Positions 47,217 through 50,153 of a stretch of 50,153 nt of DNA are shown here, piece after piece (the first letter of the stretch is position 1; the number at the start of each line of letters is the position of its first letter). Made by a program: the position numbers and the translations under genes. Below the pieces are notes generated by a model, which was given only the letters and a program-made list of their open reading frames with translations, ran no database searches and had not been told where the DNA came from. The stretch comes from Pleurostoma richardsiae (lineage: Eukaryota > Ascomycota > Sordariomycetes > Calosphaeriales > Pleurostomataceae). The stretch lies in NCBI GenBank assembly GCA_030052745.1, contig JANBVO010000085.1, forward strand, positions 1 to 50,153. Direction: 5' to 3'.

Positions 47217-50153
47217 ATTCAACTCTTGCTCCCGGAGAAACATCCTTCCTGACAGTGTGGTCAGCTCGACGCGAGAATCCAGACACGTAGCATGTAAACT
47301 GCGGCCGGTGTTTCGTACCGCGTCCTCTAAGCTGCCATTTGAATCTCTCCAGCCTTTTATTCCCAGAGTTCCGCCAAGTATTTATCCGGATCTTCAAGTT
47401 GCTTCAGATGGCCGCTGAAGATCACGGGTCCAGCACCAATGTTGTCATATTGTCAGAAGATAGTTCCGTAAATATCCACGCAGAGCACCCGAGGAGATCC
47501 TGAGACATGCTGGCAATGCGGTTGTCGTCGTGGAACGATGTAATAGATACGATTTTGAGGTGAGGTTGTGTTCTGTCATCTAATCGGCGTCTCTTCTCTT
47601 GACTGGCCCCGAAAGAACTATGTCGTTTCCTGCTGATGCAAGTTAGCGGCCTGCCAGAAGTGCGCACGCTTGAGCGACATGCCTCCCTCCCCTAGAGAGC
47701 TCTGATGTTGACGAAAGAGTCGCGGGAATCGGTGGCTCCATATCGTGAACCGGACGTTGGGCCTGTGACGATCCCTTGCGCGTTGAGGAAGACGATAATG
47801 CTTATCCTGACGGAGGTTGTTGCTAGGAGACGCGGATCTCGATGCGCGAGATGTCAGGGGCGTCGGGCACGTTAATGTAGTTGGGGAGGAGCAAGGCTGG
47901 CCCGAGGAGCACTGGTGTCCGGGGTTGGTCTGGAACAATTCGAGCTACAGGAGCAGGACACCGTGCGTGGGTGTCGCATCCGCTGCCGTCTTCTGTCGGG
48001 CAGCACCACAGGTTGGACCCCATGGATAGCCTCTTTGGACAGGGCGTCGCCACGTCCTGAAGGCGACGGGTGGATCAGGGAGCGGAAGAAAGAAGGCGCA
48101 GAAATGAGCGGCGGGAAGGGTGGGAAGGCGGAAGATACACTCCCACTAGCACTAACAGCTCGAGCAGACTCTCCTCGGCCAAACCGGCACAAGACTCAGG
48201 GGGTCTCGCAGGCACCGGAGGACGGGCCCCCCTCGCACCGTCTCACCAACCAACGCCTGACCTGATCTAGCCACACATCCATCAATCCTGTCCCGGTATT
48301 TGAAAGAGCACCGAACAGACAAGGACGGGAGAGGAGGATGGCATTCTCTAGGGATTCGGTCAAGTTTCCGCCTCTAAATACATGCCTCGACACAGGCTTC
48401 CTGCGTCACTTGTCCAACGCTGGCCTTGCTGAGGCTGCTCAAGCATTTTTTCATACCATGATGGGCGACCTTCTTCTGGTCGGCAATCGGGGCAGACCTC
48501 ATAATCCTTGATTAATGTCAGTTAGATCAGCTGCTATCCTTTATAGCCTCACTGACCTGTACTCGTAACTCGTTACATTGAGTGTGCACCTCCGCTGGGT
48601 TCTCCAGTACTCTGAACACCACTCTCTGGCAACGTACCGCAGGTGGAGACAGGAGAATTCAATCTAGCGATGTTAGGACGATCGTTACTGGGACAGCACG
48701 GCATACCTTGTTCCATTTACACATGGTAAGAGACCTCTGATGTGCGAACCATGCGGACCATTTCTGGACCACGGGAGCGGACCGCGAAGGCGCCTTAAAC
48801 GAGAAACTGCGAGGGGCACTGACGCTGAGCCCGTGTTGGCCAGCCAGGATCAGCCCTCAGCCACGGGAGACAGCGGCCCTGGCGTGAGGAGACCAGCCCC
48901 GGCGGAGGCGAGAAACGAAGCACTCTCCTTCCTGACTCGGACTGCCCAGGATGGCTCCCACGCCACAGGTTTGGTACAGCGATGGCCGGCAGTAGGACAG
49001 TGCTGCCGGCCGAGGAGGGCTGACACCACCCGGCCAACATGTACTGTCACCAGCCGAGCCCCTCTGTCTGGCCTAGTGGTAGCAGCCCAGACTCCGGAGC
49101 TGGCGGGCGCCCCTCAGCAATTCCGAGGTAGGATGCTCTGCCCTGGGAGTCAGCACACCCTCGGCATGAGTCCGTGTCTGAGTTGGCTCCGAGTCACCCC
49201 AATGCAGAATGCGGCGTCATGGAGGGACGCCGTCGAGCTTGTGTGCTGCCCTGAGGACGCCGGTCTGTCGCTGAGCTGTGGACGCGAGCGCAGCAATGCC
49301 ACGTCGGCACCTCCCCATATGCGGACTGCTCTCCAGTCGCCTTACGAGATCCTTGCAATCGCATCTGCAAGTATGCGGACCACATGCCGTCCTCCCCGGC
49401 AGGCGAATTGACTCGCGAGGTGCCTATCCCCTTCTCGGACGGTGTAGTACTTCGAGAGCACGGTCGGCTCCTAACCCTTCTGAGCCGGCGGGTCCCCACC
49501 GAGGAGCGACAACCCAGGGGGCGGCTACCTTCGTCGACCGCTCCGTTAAGACGGCACGGAAGTGTGCTGAAAGTTTACCCGTGCGTTAGCCTACGATTTA
49601 TGCTGCGTGGCATTACGTGCATGAATTATCCGCTGCCCTCGCAGTAGAAAAGGGGCCCTTCCCCCGCCGCACTTGGCTCCCCGACCTCATCCCACAAACA
49701 CTTGCTCACCGAAAGCAGCCGCACCACCACCGCAGCGCCACCGCTCGTTCGAACGTTCAGAGTACATGTGCTACCTAGATCCAAATTTCGTGGCACATGC
49801 TTGAGATGGCTTGTTAGACCTGCTTGCTCACGTTTCTGCACCCGCCTGGCTGATTCTCCTCAGATGCAGTGTTCTCAAAAATCCGGGGGCGGTGTCGCTG
49901 AATCGCGCGATCACAGATCGAATAGCGAGGAACGAATCTTGTCTCGTCGCTCGATGGGTCGAACGACCAGCTGGTTGCCCCATGCTACGGGCTTACAAGG
50001 CGTTCCGGCACACCCATCCCTCCGACCGCTACATAGGTAGCCGCGACAAGCGACGGCCACCATTGCGCCAGCGGACGCTGTTTCCCAGTTGGACAAAGCC
50101 GGTCCCACGCATCCGCAATGGAGCACCAGGACGTCGGAAAGTTTCCCGGCCGC
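47217..50153. other. Gene-poor right end, 2.9 kb
   Basis: No supportable gene. The longest frame (48740-49411, +, 223 codons from an ATG) is low-complexity, rich in Arg, Ser, Pro and Ala, shows no domain and overlaps antisense frames. It is listed here rather than as a gene. No tRNA, terminal repeat or telomere motif was found. The window ends inside this stretch. Confidence 0.4.

Noticed and set aside
49055-49140. tRNA-like A box (tggcctagtggta)
   Set aside because: No B box (GGTTCGANTCC) follows at a workable distance and no cloverleaf can be folded by eye.
48740-49411. 223-codon + frame from an ATG
   Set aside because: Composition is low-complexity, no domain or hydrophobic core, and equally long antisense frames exist; kept only as a note in the gap entry.

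Overview
The window looks like nuclear DNA of a filamentous ascomycete (Pezizomycotina). Genes are split by very short introns, 43 to 61 nt in every model worked out here, with GTRNGT-like donors, CTRAC/CTAAC-like branch sites and mostly CAG or TAG acceptors. The protein families are typical of accessory regions in such fungi: a NACHT-WD40 NOD-like receptor, F-box, BTB and RING proteins, a DUF7492-type secreted protein, a BCS1-like AAA ATPase and a beta-lactamase-fold hydrolase. No tRNA, rRNA, telomere repeat, CRISPR array or intact transposon was recognised. All introns and joins are read from sequence only, with no transcript support.

Layout. 1-7 kb: a long disordered repeat protein converges on a complete NACHT-WD40 receptor whose six WD units are exact 126-bp repeats. 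7-18.5 kb: a run of small genes, namely an unknown two-exon gene (copy A), a DUF7492/LPMO-like secreted protein, two small secreted Ser/Thr-rich proteins and several small coiled-coil or acidic proteins. 18.5-24.5 kb: a Cys-rich 'MCFYD' protein, a coiled-coil gene, an 0.8-kb minisatellite of 15-16 bp units, unknown gene copy B (paralogue of A with the same intron position and phase) and a BTB protein. 25-32 kb: an acidic nuclear protein divergent from a RING-finger gene carrying a SUMO-interacting-like motif, a probably decayed coding stretch, an F-box protein and a three-finger zinc protein. 33.8-43.4 kb: a beta-lactamase-like hydrolase, a BCS1-like AAA ATPase, a protein in which a C2H2 zinc finger plus an unknown domain is duplicated in tandem, and two conserved or hypothetical helical proteins. 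43.4-50.1 kb is gene-poor, with one tiny two-exon gene and an F-box-family fragment lacking its F-box.

No single operon-like pathway is visible. The common theme is turnover by tandem repeat and duplication (WD40 units, minisatellite, 12/36-bp and 105-bp coding repeats, internal gene duplication, dispersed paralogues) together with protein-interaction and ubiquitin or SUMO-type functions and secreted proteins. This is the profile of a fast-evolving accessory or subtelomere-like region. Most novel in my reading are the A/B family, the duplicated C2H2 protein whose tails are more alike than its folded domains, and the RING gene with an apparent SIM.
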